From Hyphomicrobiales bacterium (lineage in GTDB: Bacteria > Pseudomonadota > Alphaproteobacteria > MED-G09), in NCBI GenBank assembly GCA_028339975.1, contig JAOLDG010000001.1, forward strand, positions 1 to 64,000: DNA of 64,000 bases, read 5' to 3'. Made by a program: the position numbers and the translations under genes. Of the stretch, positions 28,975 to 37,310 are shown piece by piece. Positions within the stretch are counted from its first letter, which is position 1. Each line of letters begins with the position of its first letter. The notes beneath the pieces were generated by a model. That model saw nothing but the letters and a program-made list of their open reading frames with translations, had not been told where the DNA came from and did not search any database.

Positions 28975-30819
28975 TCAAAAATTTGCCCTCAAGCCAATAA
29001 ATCCTGATCGTTCAGGAGTACCATAACCAAAAACTTGCTGATATTCTTCATCTAGTAAATTTTCTATACGGAAATAAAGCTCGCTAGAGTCAGAGAGTCT
29101 GTATAAGCCGTTAACATCAAAACGAATCCAAGAATCAATTTTGCCATAGCTGCTTGATTCCGATCCATTGTATCTTGCTATTAAAGAACCAGAATAATTC
29201 TTTGTAGTTTCATAAATAAGGCCGGCCTCCGCTGAATCCTTAGCTATATTTAAGAGAGAAGAACCATTTCCATCAACAGAGTCGATATATGAATAATTAA
29301 TATAAAGATTAACAAGCTTTGATATTTCATAATTCAAAGCAACCTCAAAACCTTTTGAACTAACCCTGTCTATATTTTCATATCCTCCAACTCCAAAGGA
29401 GAAGTTTATCTGATCTTTTATATCTTGGTCAAAGTAAGTAATGCTAAAATTACTGTTCATTTCATTAAAAAATAATTCAAATCCAAAATCATATGATGAA
29501 GATGTCTCAGGTCTTATTAAGTTATTTGCAGTTGTAGCACCGCAGCAAAAGTATGTTGATTGGAAAATAGTAGGAACCTTAAAACCCTCTCCCCAGCTTG
29601 ATCTTATTATTAATTGGTCGGATGACTTAAATGTTCCGGTTATTTTTCTTGTTGTCTTTGAGCCAAACCCTTCATGATCATCATTTCTTATTCCTGTGGA
29701 AATAATAAGTTTATTATTTGGCCTAAACTCATAAAGAAAGAAAATTCCATCAATTTTGGATTGGTTAAAATCTACTTTACTTTCTTCACTCTCGAGGCCA
29801 AAGGCTACCTCACTAGATTCATTAAATTCTACATTACCTTGATAACGGAATAGCTCTCTTTTGCCCTCGGCACCAAAAGTTAGTTGATTATTTGTGTAAT
29901 AATCTCTTTTGATATCAGACTGACTTACTAAAAAATTATTTTGCAGACTACCATTAAAAAGATCGAAGAATGTTGAAATAGAGCCGACAAATTCTTGGGT
30001 ATTACTTTTTTCATCACCATCTTGAACACCAGTAGCAAATCCATAGCTATCATATTCAACCTCCGAGTCCACATAAGATAAGGACGACCTGATTGTTACA
30101 GAGTCAAAGTCCAATGATCCATTAAAAGAATAGGACTCACTTTCAAATCCATCAGCTTCATTATTACCATCCCTTTTGTCTGCCTTACTAATTCCATCAG
30201 CTGAAGTTTTGGCAAGCGCAGCTCTAAATTTACTTTTTGGTCCAGAAAAACTTACATCCGCATTAGCTCTCTTTAGTCCAAAAGAGCCAATCTCAGATGC
30301 AATACCCAAAGATCCAGAATCAGGTTGTTTTGTATAAATGTTAACAACACCCCCCATTGCGTCAGAACCCCAGAGTGTTGACTGGGGACCCCGTAATATC
30401 TCTATAGATTCAATATTGGATGTTGATAAATATTCAAAATTATATCCACCACCAGGAGAAGAGGCATCGTTCACAGGCACGCCATCAACTAAAACAAGTG
30501 TCTGAGCACTTGAGGCCCCACGAATTCTTATGGTTCCAACACCACCAAAACTTCCGTTTTGTTTTGATGTAACGCCTGGCGCCGAGCTAATTGCATCGAT
30601 AGCATCAGTAAATCCTCGCTCTTTAATTTGATCTTGAGACAATATGTAAACACTGGATCCAATATCTATTGTGGTTGATGGTATTCTTGTACTGCGTACA
30701 ACTATTTTTTCAATTCCACTAGAATCTATAAAATTATTTTGTAATTCATCTGAGTATGAATCCTCATAAGATAGTAAAATTAAAAGTAATAAAAAAAATG
30801 CGGCTTTAGTTATTTTCAT
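28975..30819 (-). CDS. btuB: TonB-dependent vitamin B12 receptor
   Basis: Outer-membrane receptor that imports cobalamin with energy from TonB, 614 residues. A signal peptide is followed by a TonB-box-like EKIVVRST, a plug domain (VYILSQDQIKERGFTDAIDAI, TIRIRGASSAQTLVLVDGVP, SIEILRGPQSTLWGSDAMGGVVNI as conserved patches) and a beta barrel ending in GLRANF with the terminal Phe. The ATG at 30819 is chosen because GAGGAAA lies five bases upstream. A cobalamin riboswitch in the leader makes B12 the substrate with good confidence. btuCDF are not in the window. Confidence 0.93.
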   Translation of the reverse strand: MKITKAAFFLLLLILLSYEDSYSDELQNNFIDSSGIEKIVVRSTRIPSTTIDIGSSVYILSQDQIKERGFTDAIDAISSAPGVTSKQNGSFGGVGTIRIRGASSAQTLVLVDGVPVNDASSPGGGYNFEYLSTSNIESIEILRGPQSTLWGSDAMGGVVNIYTKQPDSGSLGIASEIGSFGLKRANADVSFSGPKSKFRAALAKTSADGISKADKRDGNNEADGFESESYSFNGSLDFDSVTIRSSLSYVDSEVEYDSYGFATGVQDGDEKSNTQEFVGSISTFFDLFNGSLQNNFLVSQSDIKRDYYTNNQLTFGAEGKRELFRYQGNVEFNESSEVAFGLESEESKVDFNQSKIDGIFFLYEFRPNNKLIISTGIRNDDHEGFGSKTTRKITGTFKSSDQLIIRSSWGEGFKVPTIFQSTYFCCGATTANNLIRPETSSSYDFGFELFFNEMNSNFSITYFDQDIKDQINFSFGVGGYENIDRVSSKGFEVALNYEISKLVNLYINYSYIDSVDGNGSSLLNIAKDSAEAGLIYETTKNYSGSLIARYNGSESSSYGKIDSWIRFDVNGLYRLSDSSELYFRIENLLDEEYQQVFGYGTPERSGFIGLRANF

Positions 30820-30924
30820 GATTTCCTCATAAAACAGTTTCAAAATGCAATATAAATTGCGACCTATAATTGGTCGTTTCTAAGGAAAATCCTGCTCATA
30901 TGGCTAAACCCGGCCCTGAACGAA

Positions 30925-31085
30925 CGACATAATGGCAGGTTTCCTGACTTATAGATTATCGCTTGAAATCGCCTTTCCAGAAAATCCAGTGGCATAATGA
31001 TCTCTCGCTACTTAAATACAGTTGCGGGTACAGTATAGGAATTTAACCTATTTCCCTCTTAGCTATAAAAGCACCATTGGCGTCT
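30925..31085 (-). ncRNA. Cobalamin (AdoCbl) riboswitch of btuB
   Basis: On the minus strand the leader shows the conserved cobalamin-aptamer elements in order: GGTGC and GGGAAA near 31050-31080, AATTCC, CCGCAACTGTA, GCCACTGG, and the B12-box-like AGTCAGGAAACCTGCC at about 30935-30950. It lies some 105 bases before btuB. The AT-rich stretch between aptamer and start codon includes a CGACC/GGTCG hairpin (about 30860-30875) and probably forms the expression platform; no strong T-run terminator is seen, so control of translation is more likely. Binding of B12 should repress btuB. Confidence 0.92.
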
Positions 31086-31243
31086 TTCTATTTAATGTTG
31101 TGATAATTAGCAATGGTAAATTACTATTTATTTAAATAATTTAAATTCAAATACATAAAATAGTTTTTCTTTCACTAATAAGGGAATGCTGTCTTTAGCA
31201 AATATTAAACTCTTTACATCCGAAGAGTTACTTTGAAACTTTA

Positions 31244-31318
31244 TGGAGCGGGCGAAGAGATTCGAACTCTCGACCCTCACGTTGGCAACGTGATGCTCTA
31301 CCACTGAGCTACACCCGC
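31244..31318 (-). tRNA. tRNA-Gly (GCC)
   Basis: Complete cloverleaf on the minus strand: acceptor GCGGGTG pairing with CGCCCGC, D-arm GCTC/GAGC, anticodon stem TCACG/CGTGA with loop TTGCCAA (anticodon GCC at 31284-31286), T-arm with GTTCGAATC, discriminator U and an encoded CCA. Seventy-five bases. It lies alone between btuB's leader and the PII fusion, with no integrase or duplicated 3' end nearby. Confidence 0.97.
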
Positions 31319-31433
31319 TTAATAAAATCAAGCTGACAATATTTGAAAGTTCAAAAGAAGTAAACAACCTTAATACATATATTATAAAGTAACTTAACTA
31401 TTATATATATAATGTATATGATATGATGATAAT

Positions 31434-31928
31434 ATGAAGAAACAAGACCAAAGAATCCAGCTAGTAGCCTCAACAGATTTTAGAAATGATGTTGATAAAT
31501 GGCGAAGAGAACAAAATGATCTACCTTCACACTCAGAAGCTATAAGGAGATTAGTGAAGATTGCATTACGATCAAAGGAAAACGAAATGATGAAAATGAT
31601 TGTAGCCATAATAAGACCTCATAAATATGAAGAGGTTAGAAATGCACTAATTGATATTGGGATTGATGGTTTATCGGCAACAGAAATTAGAGGCTTTGGA
31701 AGACAAAGAGGTCAAACAGAAATATATAGAGGTGCAGAGTATAAAACTACAGAAGTTCCAAAAATTAAGATTGAAGTGGTCGTTCCAGCAACAAAGCTAG
31801 ATCAAGTAGTCAATACTATTACAAAGAGCTCCGAGACTGGAAAGGTGGGAGATGGAAAAATTTTCATAACAAATGTTGATCAGGCTATAAGAATAAGAAC
31901 TGGTGAAACACAAGATGATGCACTTTAA
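31434..31928 (+). CDS. Ribbon-helix-helix / PII nitrogen sensor fusion
   Basis: One unbroken frame of 164 residues. Residues 1-50 look like a ribbon-helix-helix DNA-binding domain: strand RIQLVAS (7-13), helix 1 around FRNDVDKWRREQ, then the typical LPSHSEAIRRLVKIAL (30-45). Residues 53-164 are a complete PII protein with GFGRQRGQTEIYRGAEY (T-loop, Tyr103 equals Tyr51 of GlnB), Lys110 (Lys58), TGKVGDGKIF and IRIRTGE, so ATP/ADP and 2-oxoglutarate sites look intact. The ATG at 31434 is the only start for the long form (in-frame stop at 31419); it has a TATAAT at 31408-31413 but no Shine-Dalgarno. No amtB, glnA or glnD nearby. Confidence 0.88.
   Translation: MKKQDQRIQLVASTDFRNDVDKWRREQNDLPSHSEAIRRLVKIALRSKENEMMKMIVAIIRPHKYEEVRNALIDIGIDGLSATEIRGFGRQRGQTEIYRGAEYKTTEVPKIKIEVVVPATKLDQVVNTITKSSETGKVGDGKIFITNVDQAIRIRTGETQDDAL
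31574..31589 (+). promoter_or_regulatory. Internal ribosome-binding site for stand-alone PII
   Basis: AAAGGA (31574-31579) lies seven bases before an in-frame ATG at 31587, followed at once by another ATG. Initiation here would give a 112- or 113-residue protein beginning MKMIVAIIRPHK, the exact normal length and start of GlnB/GlnK. The long form has a poorer start context, so both forms, or mainly the short one, may be made. Confidence 0.6.
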
Positions 31929-31930
31929 AA

Positions 31931-32860
31931 ATGTTAATTGAAGATTCTAATAATAATGGCCCAAGTGGCCTAGATAGTAATAACCTCATAATAGATGTGG
32001 TTACTGAAAATTTTATGCTGGATGTAATTGAAAAATCTAAAGATATTCCAGTTATAGTCGATTTTTGGGCGCCGTGGTGTGAGCCCTGTAAACAGTTAAC
32101 ACCAATAATTGAAAGATTAGTTCTAGAGCAAAATGGTAGAGTTATTCTTGCGAAGATGGATATAGATAAATCTCCCGAGGTTGCACAACAATTAAAAATT
32201 CAATCAATACCAGCTGTAATGGCTTTTCATGATGGGCAGCCCTTAGATGGATTTATTGGTGTTCAGCCGGAAAAAACTATCCGAGAATTTATAAAAACTA
32301 TAGCCGCAAAAAATAACTCATCATCCATTGATCAAAATTTAATAGATGCAAGACTAGAGCTAGATAATGGAAATTTTGAAGAGGCATCAAATATATTTTC
32401 TCAAATCCTTCAAATTGAACCAGATAATATTTCTGCAGCATCATTATTCTGCCGATGTTTATTAAAAGTTGGGGAGACTGAAAAAGCAGAAAATATGATT
32501 AAAAAACTTCCGCAGGAAGCAGAGAAAAATCAAGATTTTATATCTGTATGTGCTGAAATTGATCTTATAAAAAAAGCCAAAGAAGGTCCTAACGATGAAA
32601 ATCATCAAAATATTTTAAGAGAAAATATTTCTAAAAATCCAAAAGATCACCAATCAAGATTAGATTTAGCTATCCTACTTGTGTCAAGCGGAGACAATAA
32701 GTCAGCAATCGAAGAATTATTAGGCATAATAGAAATAGACCCAAAATGGAATGATTCCGAGGGCCGTAAACAGCTAATAGAAATTTTTAATGCGCTTGGC
32801 CCTCAAGATGAGCTTGTAATAGAGGGAAGGAAAAAACTATCGTCCTTATTGTTTAGTTAA
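31931..32860 (+). CDS. cnoX: Thioredoxin-TPR co-chaperone (CnoX/YbbN-like)
   Basis: Cytosolic protein of 309 residues: a thioredoxin domain with FWAPWCEPCK (Cys50, Cys53) and cis-Pro IPAVMAF, then TPR-like helices (about 145-305). This matches CnoX/YbbN, a chaperedoxin that guards substrates from aggregation during oxidative stress and hands them to GroEL or DnaK. E. coli CnoX has SxxC and is not a reductase; here the CEPC pair is intact, so disulfide reduction is possible. It begins two bases after the PII fusion and continues into the LON-domain gene, one likely operon. Confidence 0.88.
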   Translation: MLIEDSNNNGPSGLDSNNLIIDVVTENFMLDVIEKSKDIPVIVDFWAPWCEPCKQLTPIIERLVLEQNGRVILAKMDIDKSPEVAQQLKIQSIPAVMAFHDGQPLDGFIGVQPEKTIREFIKTIAAKNNSSSIDQNLIDARLELDNGNFEEASNIFSQILQIEPDNISAASLFCRCLLKVGETEKAENMIKKLPQEAEKNQDFISVCAEIDLIKKAKEGPNDENHQNILRENISKNPKDHQSRLDLAILLVSSGDNKSAIEELLGIIEIDPKWNDSEGRKQLIEIFNALGPQDELVIEGRKKLSSLLFS

Positions 32861-32862
32861 TT

Positions 32863-33513
32863 ATGAAATCATTAAAAGATTACCTTAAAATTGAAGAACT
32901 TCCTCCTAAACTTTCAGTATTCCCTCTGCCTGGTGCCCTATTGTTGCCAAGAACTCAGCTGCCCTTGAATATATTTGAGCCCAGATATTTAGAGATGGTT
33001 GATGATGCGCTATCCAATAATCGATTGATTGCAATGATACAGACTCAATCTGAAAAAAAAGATCAGTTATTTAAAGTTGGTTGCGTAGGCAAAATTGTAT
33101 CCTATAGCGAATTAACAAATAATAGAATGCTTGTAACATTGTCTGGTGTTTGTAGATTTTTTGTTGAACAAGAGCTTGAGGTTGTAACACCCTACCGCCA
33201 GTTTCAAGTTAGCTATAAAGAGTTCTCTGATGATCTTTTGAAGGGCTTTGATGAAGAAAATGTTAATAGAGAAAAATTGCAAATATGCTTAAAAAAATAC
33301 TTAGACTATAACAATTTGGATGTTGACTGGGAATCAATTAAAAATTCTCCAACAGAGCTCCTGGTTAATTCTTTATGCTTGTTAAGCCCATATAGACCAG
33401 AAGAAAAGCAAGCCCTATTAGAGGCCAAAACTCTTTCTGAAAGAAATGAAATATTAATCGCAATGACAGAAATGTCTATGTCCTCCGAGGGCGGAACAGA
33501 ACAAATACAGTGA
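32863..33513 (+). CDS. LON substrate-binding-domain protein
   Basis: Stand-alone LON N-terminal (PUA-like) domain of 216 residues, without the AAA+ or protease parts. Seen are LSVFPLPGALLLPRTQLPLNIFEPRY split as FPLPGALLLP and LPLNIFEPRYLEMV, and GCVGKIVSYSEL. Such proteins occur in most alphaproteobacteria next to a thioredoxin-TPR and a Trm112-like gene, as here. Function is unknown; a role in protein quality control is a guess from the CnoX neighbour. Confidence 0.87.
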   Translation: MKSLKDYLKIEELPPKLSVFPLPGALLLPRTQLPLNIFEPRYLEMVDDALSNNRLIAMIQTQSEKKDQLFKVGCVGKIVSYSELTNNRMLVTLSGVCRFFVEQELEVVTPYRQFQVSYKEFSDDLLKGFDEENVNREKLQICLKKYLDYNNLDVDWESIKNSPTELLVNSLCLLSPYRPEEKQALLEAKTLSERNEILIAMTEMSMSSEGGTEQIQ

Positions 33514-33519
33514 GAGAAA

Positions 33520-33696
33520 ATGACTAAAGAAGTAGATCCAAAATTATTAGAAATTTTAGTTTGTCCAGTTACAAAAGAGACACTTGAGTGGGATAAAAAC
33601 AAACAAGAGTTAATTAGTAAAAAAGCTGGATTAGCATATCCAGTTAGGGATGGTATTCCTATTATGTTAGTGGATGAAGCAAGAAAAATAATTTAA
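33520..33696 (+). CDS. Trm112-like (UPF0434/YcaR) protein
   Basis: A 58-residue protein read from ATG 33520, just after the LON-domain gene. It reads [16 protein letters not shown], then [16 protein letters not shown], the signature of the bacterial Trm112-like/YcaR family. Eukaryotic and archaeal Trm112 activates methyltransferases; the bacterial function is unknown. Only one of the zinc cysteines is present, as usual in bacteria. The stop shares a TTAA (33693-33696) with the convergent UbiH-like gene. Confidence 0.88.
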   Translation: MTKEVDPKLLEILVCPVTKETLEWDKNKQELISKKAGLAYPVRDGIPIMLVDEARKII

Positions 33697-34922
33697 ATAG
33701 TTTTTGATCCGGCTGGCTTGTTCATAAGGAGGCTGGGTCTCTCCAGGGCTCCTCCGGATGCCTCATTAGCAAGCAAGCTTTTAAGGGGGCCTTCTTTATT
33801 AAATATTTTCATTAAGTTTCTTCTGATCCCTTTTGCCAAAGATGATTCAGATTTAAAAATTGCATTAATGAAGCTTATGCCCTCAACAAATGCATTTCCC
33901 TCAAACTGCCTTTTACCTTCAAAACTTTTCATTGATGGGCAAGTCATTATATCTATACCAAGTTTTTTTGATTCGACTAAGGCATCAGCTATATAAGCAA
34001 GATCCCTTAAGCTCTGGTTCCAAGCCTGCCCAGCCAAAGGGTGCATTGATCTAATAGCGTCACCAACAAAAAGATTTCTATCGATCCGTGGTGTTTTGCA
34101 ACTAACTTTCTTTAAAGGAAAGGAAATTGGTTGAGTTGAAACTTTTATTTTTCCTAGGTATATACTGCACATATCGTTTAATTTTTTTTCAAGATCTTTG
34201 GCGCTAGATAAAATTTCATGAGCATTGAATGTTTTTTCGGTCCAGACTAGAGATGAATAATTTTTAGTTTTTCTTTTTCTTAACGGTAGCAAAGCCAATG
34301 GACCATTTTTGAGAAAGAATTGATATGCATAACCCTTGTGATCTTTACTGTGCTCTAAAGTTGCAGTTATTGCTGTTTGTTCGTAATCAACAGATTCATA
34401 TTTAATTTGAAAAATTTTTTGAAAATTTAAATCTAATCTCTCAGTAAAAATGTTAAGCTTAGATTTAATAGAGGTACTTTTATTGAAGGTAATTGTAGAA
34501 AAATTATTCTCCGCCAAAATAGATTTGGGGCTTTCTTTAATAGAATTTTCTTTATTGAGCTTTAATCTTCCCTCTAGAGATTTTTTAATAAGTCCGTATT
34601 CTGAAATAAATGCTATTTGATCATCAAGGTCCTCCGAATTAAAAATAACCTTACCTTTTATCTTTTCGTCAGAAACACCGCCCTCAAAGACAATCATTTT
34701 TTCAACATTTTGAGCTTCTATTTCAACACCAAGAATTTTAAGCATATTTATTGATGCTGATGATAGGGCAAGCGATCTTATATCTTCTTCTGACTTTTCT
34801 TCTTTTTGTTTTCCTTGAATATTAACAAAGCTCATACCGCAATGCTCAGCAATCAGACACATTGCCTTGGCTGTTAAACCGCTTCCAAAGATAGTAACAT
34901 CAAAATTATTTTTTTTCATCAT
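33693..34922 (-). CDS. Divergent UbiH/COQ6-like FAD monooxygenase homologue
   Basis: A 409-residue protein of the ubiquinone-biosynthesis hydroxylase family. The C-terminal FAD motif is recognisable but altered: [25 protein letters not shown], where the family norm is GDAAH...GQG.N.G.RD. The N-terminal dinucleotide fold reads [13 protein letters not shown] instead of GxGxxG, and the acidic residue at the end of strand 2 is not obvious. It could be a weakened or repurposed hydroxylase. The position beside the LON/Trm112-like pair and ftsK matches ubiH-like genes of other alphaproteobacteria. Starts with two ATGs. Confidence 0.72.
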   Translation of the reverse strand: MMKKNNFDVTIFGSGLTAKAMCLIAEHCGMSFVNIQGKQKEEKSEEDIRSLALSSASINMLKILGVEIEAQNVEKMIVFEGGVSDEKIKGKVIFNSEDLDDQIAFISEYGLIKKSLEGRLKLNKENSIKESPKSILAENNFSTITFNKSTSIKSKLNIFTERLDLNFQKIFQIKYESVDYEQTAITATLEHSKDHKGYAYQFFLKNGPLALLPLRKRKTKNYSSLVWTEKTFNAHEILSSAKDLEKKLNDMCSIYLGKIKVSTQPISFPLKKVSCKTPRIDRNLFVGDAIRSMHPLAGQAWNQSLRDLAYIADALVESKKLGIDIMTCPSMKSFEGKRQFEGNAFVEGISFINAIFKSESSLAKGIRRNLMKIFNKEGPLKSLLANEASGGALERPSLLMNKPAGSKTI

Positions 34923-35063
34923 TAGATGTAATAGTATAGTTCAATAAAAAATTAAATTAAATTAACGTTTAAATAAAAAAGTTCTTGCAGATTGTTGTAT
35001 TAAGGCGTGATTATCAATCTGATTCGTTAATTTATATTTATAGGGTTTTATAGAAAAAAATAA

Positions 35064-37310
35064 ATGAGCATTCTTAAAAAAATATCCGCCTTCCCAACAA
35101 ATGTTTTATTTAGGCTAAGGGGCTTTCTTTACGTTGTTTTCTTTGGACTAATGAATTTAATAATAGGTATATTGCTTGTGTTGGCTGGAGTCTTCATACT
35201 AGTAGCACTTGTCTCATATAATGCCTTAGATCAAAGCCTTAATACAATATCAGACAATCCTCCCGCGAATTTACTTGGAAACCCTGGCTCTTATATATCA
35301 GACATTATTGTTCAGTTTCTTGGAATTCTATCAATAATAATTCCTGTTATCCTAATTATCTTTGGTTTCTTAAAGATTATTAAAAAATTAGAAAATTCAT
35401 TGATAAAAGTCTTGCTTGTTTTTATTGGACTGTTTCTTCTTTCGGCTACGTTTGAAAAATCATTTAGTGACGGAGGAATTTTTGGTTCTCTTTCATTGGA
35501 GGTGATTGAATCTTTAGTTTATAAATTAAGCTTGGCGATAAACTTTAATCTATTAGAAAATAAGTTATTTATTTATTCATTTTATATAAGTCTAGGTTTC
35601 TTTTCTTCTCTTCTAATCACCTATGGGCTATTGCCTGGCAATATAAACCTGGGTGTTGAGACAGCCAATAAATCTAAAATAATTGAAACGGAAATTTTAA
35701 GTTCTTCTGAGAAAGTAATAAAAAATAAAAGGGTAAAATTCCCAAGCCTTATTAAAAAAGAAAGAAAGAAAGAAAAACCTCCTCCACCTAAAGAGGGTCA
35801 GGTATATGAAAATACCAGAGGCTACAGTCTCCCAAGTCTTGACCTGCTAAGTGATGTTCCGTCCGAAAGAAAAGAAAATACAGTTTCAGATAAAAAAATT
35901 AATGAGAATAAAGAGCTTCTAGCGACCACACTTAAAGATTTTGGAATTAATGGAAAAATAATAAGTGTAAATCCAGGACCTTTTGTAACTCTTTATGAGC
36001 TTGAGCCGGCACCGGGGGTAAAGTCATCTAGGGTTATTTCTCTTGCAGATGACATATCGAGATCGATGAGTGCAACATCAGCCAGAATAGCAGTTGTTCC
36101 AGGTAAAAACTCAATAGGTATAGAGCTTCCTAACTATAGTAAGGAGACAGTTTATTTAAGAGAAATACTAGAGAGTGATATTTTCGAAAACAAGAAAGGA
36201 GGAATACCATTAAGCCTTGGAAAAGATATTGGAGGGGTTCCAACTGTAGCCGATCTCTCCAGAATGCCTCACCTTATGATAGCGGGAACAACGGGTTCTG
36301 GAAAATCGGTTGGAATAAATGGAATGATCTTATCAATACTATACAGATTCAGGCCAGATGAATGTAGGCTAATCATGGTAGATCCCAAAATGATAGAGCT
36401 CTCAGTGTATGATGGAATACCTCATCTTCTTACCCCAGTAATAACTAGCCCAAAAAAAGCAGTCGTGGGTCTAAAGTGGGTCGTTAAAGAAATGGATGAT
36501 AGGTATAACAGGATGTCAAAACTCTCAGTAAGAACTATGGAAGCTTTTAATGAAAAAGCCGAAGACTACAGAAAAAAAGGTAAAAAGTTCAAAAGAAAGA
36601 TTCATACTGGTTACGATGATGAAACAGGTCAGCCACTTTATTCAGAAGAAGAAATAGAGCCTAAGAGAATGCCTTTTATTGTTGTCGTAATTGATGAAAT
36701 GGCAGACCTCATGCTAGTTGCGAAAAATGATATAGAGCACCTTGTTCAAAGCTTGGCGCAAAAGGCAAGAGCAGCGGGCATTCATTTAGTAATGGCAACG
36801 CAAAGGCCTTCGGTAGATGTTGTTACAGGAACAATAAAGGCAAACTTTCCAACCAGGATTGCCTTTCAGGTTGCATCGAAAATTGATAGTAGGACAATCT
36901 TAAATGAAATGGGAGCAGAGCAGCTTTTAGGAAGAGGTGATATGCTCTATATGTCTGACGGAGGGAAGGTCGTTAGAGTTCACGGCCCTTTTGTTTCAGA
37001 TGATGAGGTTGAAAGAGTCGTCGGCTTCATTAGGAAGCAAGAAACGCCCGAGTACATTGAGTCTATAACAAAAGAAGAAGGGGGCGAGGGTAATTTAACA
37101 TCGCCTCAAGGTGAATCCGAGGATGCTCTTTTCAGTCAGGCGGTGTCAATAATTATAAAAGATAAAAGAGTTTCAACTAGCTACATTCAAAGAAAACTTC
37201 AAATAGGCTATAATAGGGCGGCAAGGATAATTGAGGAAATGGAAGAAAAAGGTATTATTTCTGCAGCAAATAGCCAGGGAAAGAGAGAGATTATAGGTCA
37301 GGATAATTAA
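35064..37310 (+). CDS. ftsK: DNA translocase FtsK
   Basis: Septal DNA pump that clears the chromosome terminus and activates XerCD at dif. The 748 residues hold about four N-terminal membrane helices (within 1-200), a short charged linker (about 215-290), the RecA-like motor with Walker A GTTGSGKS (about 409-416) and Walker B VVIDEMADLM, and the C-terminal gamma winged helix (about 690-745, SYIQRKLQIGYNRAARIIEEME) that reads KOPS. The linker is short compared with E. coli FtsK, as in SpoIIIE-like forms. The stop overlaps the lolA ATG by one base. Confidence 0.96.
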   Translation: MSILKKISAFPTNVLFRLRGFLYVVFFGLMNLIIGILLVLAGVFILVALVSYNALDQSLNTISDNPPANLLGNPGSYISDIIVQFLGILSIIIPVILIIFGFLKIIKKLENSLIKVLLVFIGLFLLSATFEKSFSDGGIFGSLSLEVIESLVYKLSLAINFNLLENKLFIYSFYISLGFFSSLLITYGLLPGNINLGVETANKSKIIETEILSSSEKVIKNKRVKFPSLIKKERKKEKPPPPKEGQVYENTRGYSLPSLDLLSDVPSERKENTVSDKKINENKELLATTLKDFGINGKIISVNPGPFVTLYELEPAPGVKSSRVISLADDISRSMSATSARIAVVPGKNSIGIELPNYSKETVYLREILESDIFENKKGGIPLSLGKDIGGVPTVADLSRMPHLMIAGTTGSGKSVGINGMILSILYRFRPDECRLIMVDPKMIELSVYDGIPHLLTPVITSPKKAVVGLKWVVKEMDDRYNRMSKLSVRTMEAFNEKAEDYRKKGKKFKRKIHTGYDDETGQPLYSEEEIEPKRMPFIVVVIDEMADLMLVAKNDIEHLVQSLAQKARAAGIHLVMATQRPSVDVVTGTIKANFPTRIAFQVASKIDSRTILNEMGAEQLLGRGDMLYMSDGGKVVRVHGPFVSDDEVERVVGFIRKQETPEYIESITKEEGGEGNLTSPQGESEDALFSQAVSIIIKDKRVSTSYIQRKLQIGYNRAARIIEEMEEKGIISAANSQGKREIIGQDN

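Noticed and set aside
31244-31318. tRNA-Gly as an integration site of a mobile element
   Set aside because: No integrase, no repeated tRNA 3' end and no foreign-looking genes beside it.
31434-31586. Separate small RHH gene upstream of PII
   Set aside because: There is no stop between the RHH part and PII and no frame change, so the sequence as given is one gene; a separate antitoxin would need its own stop.
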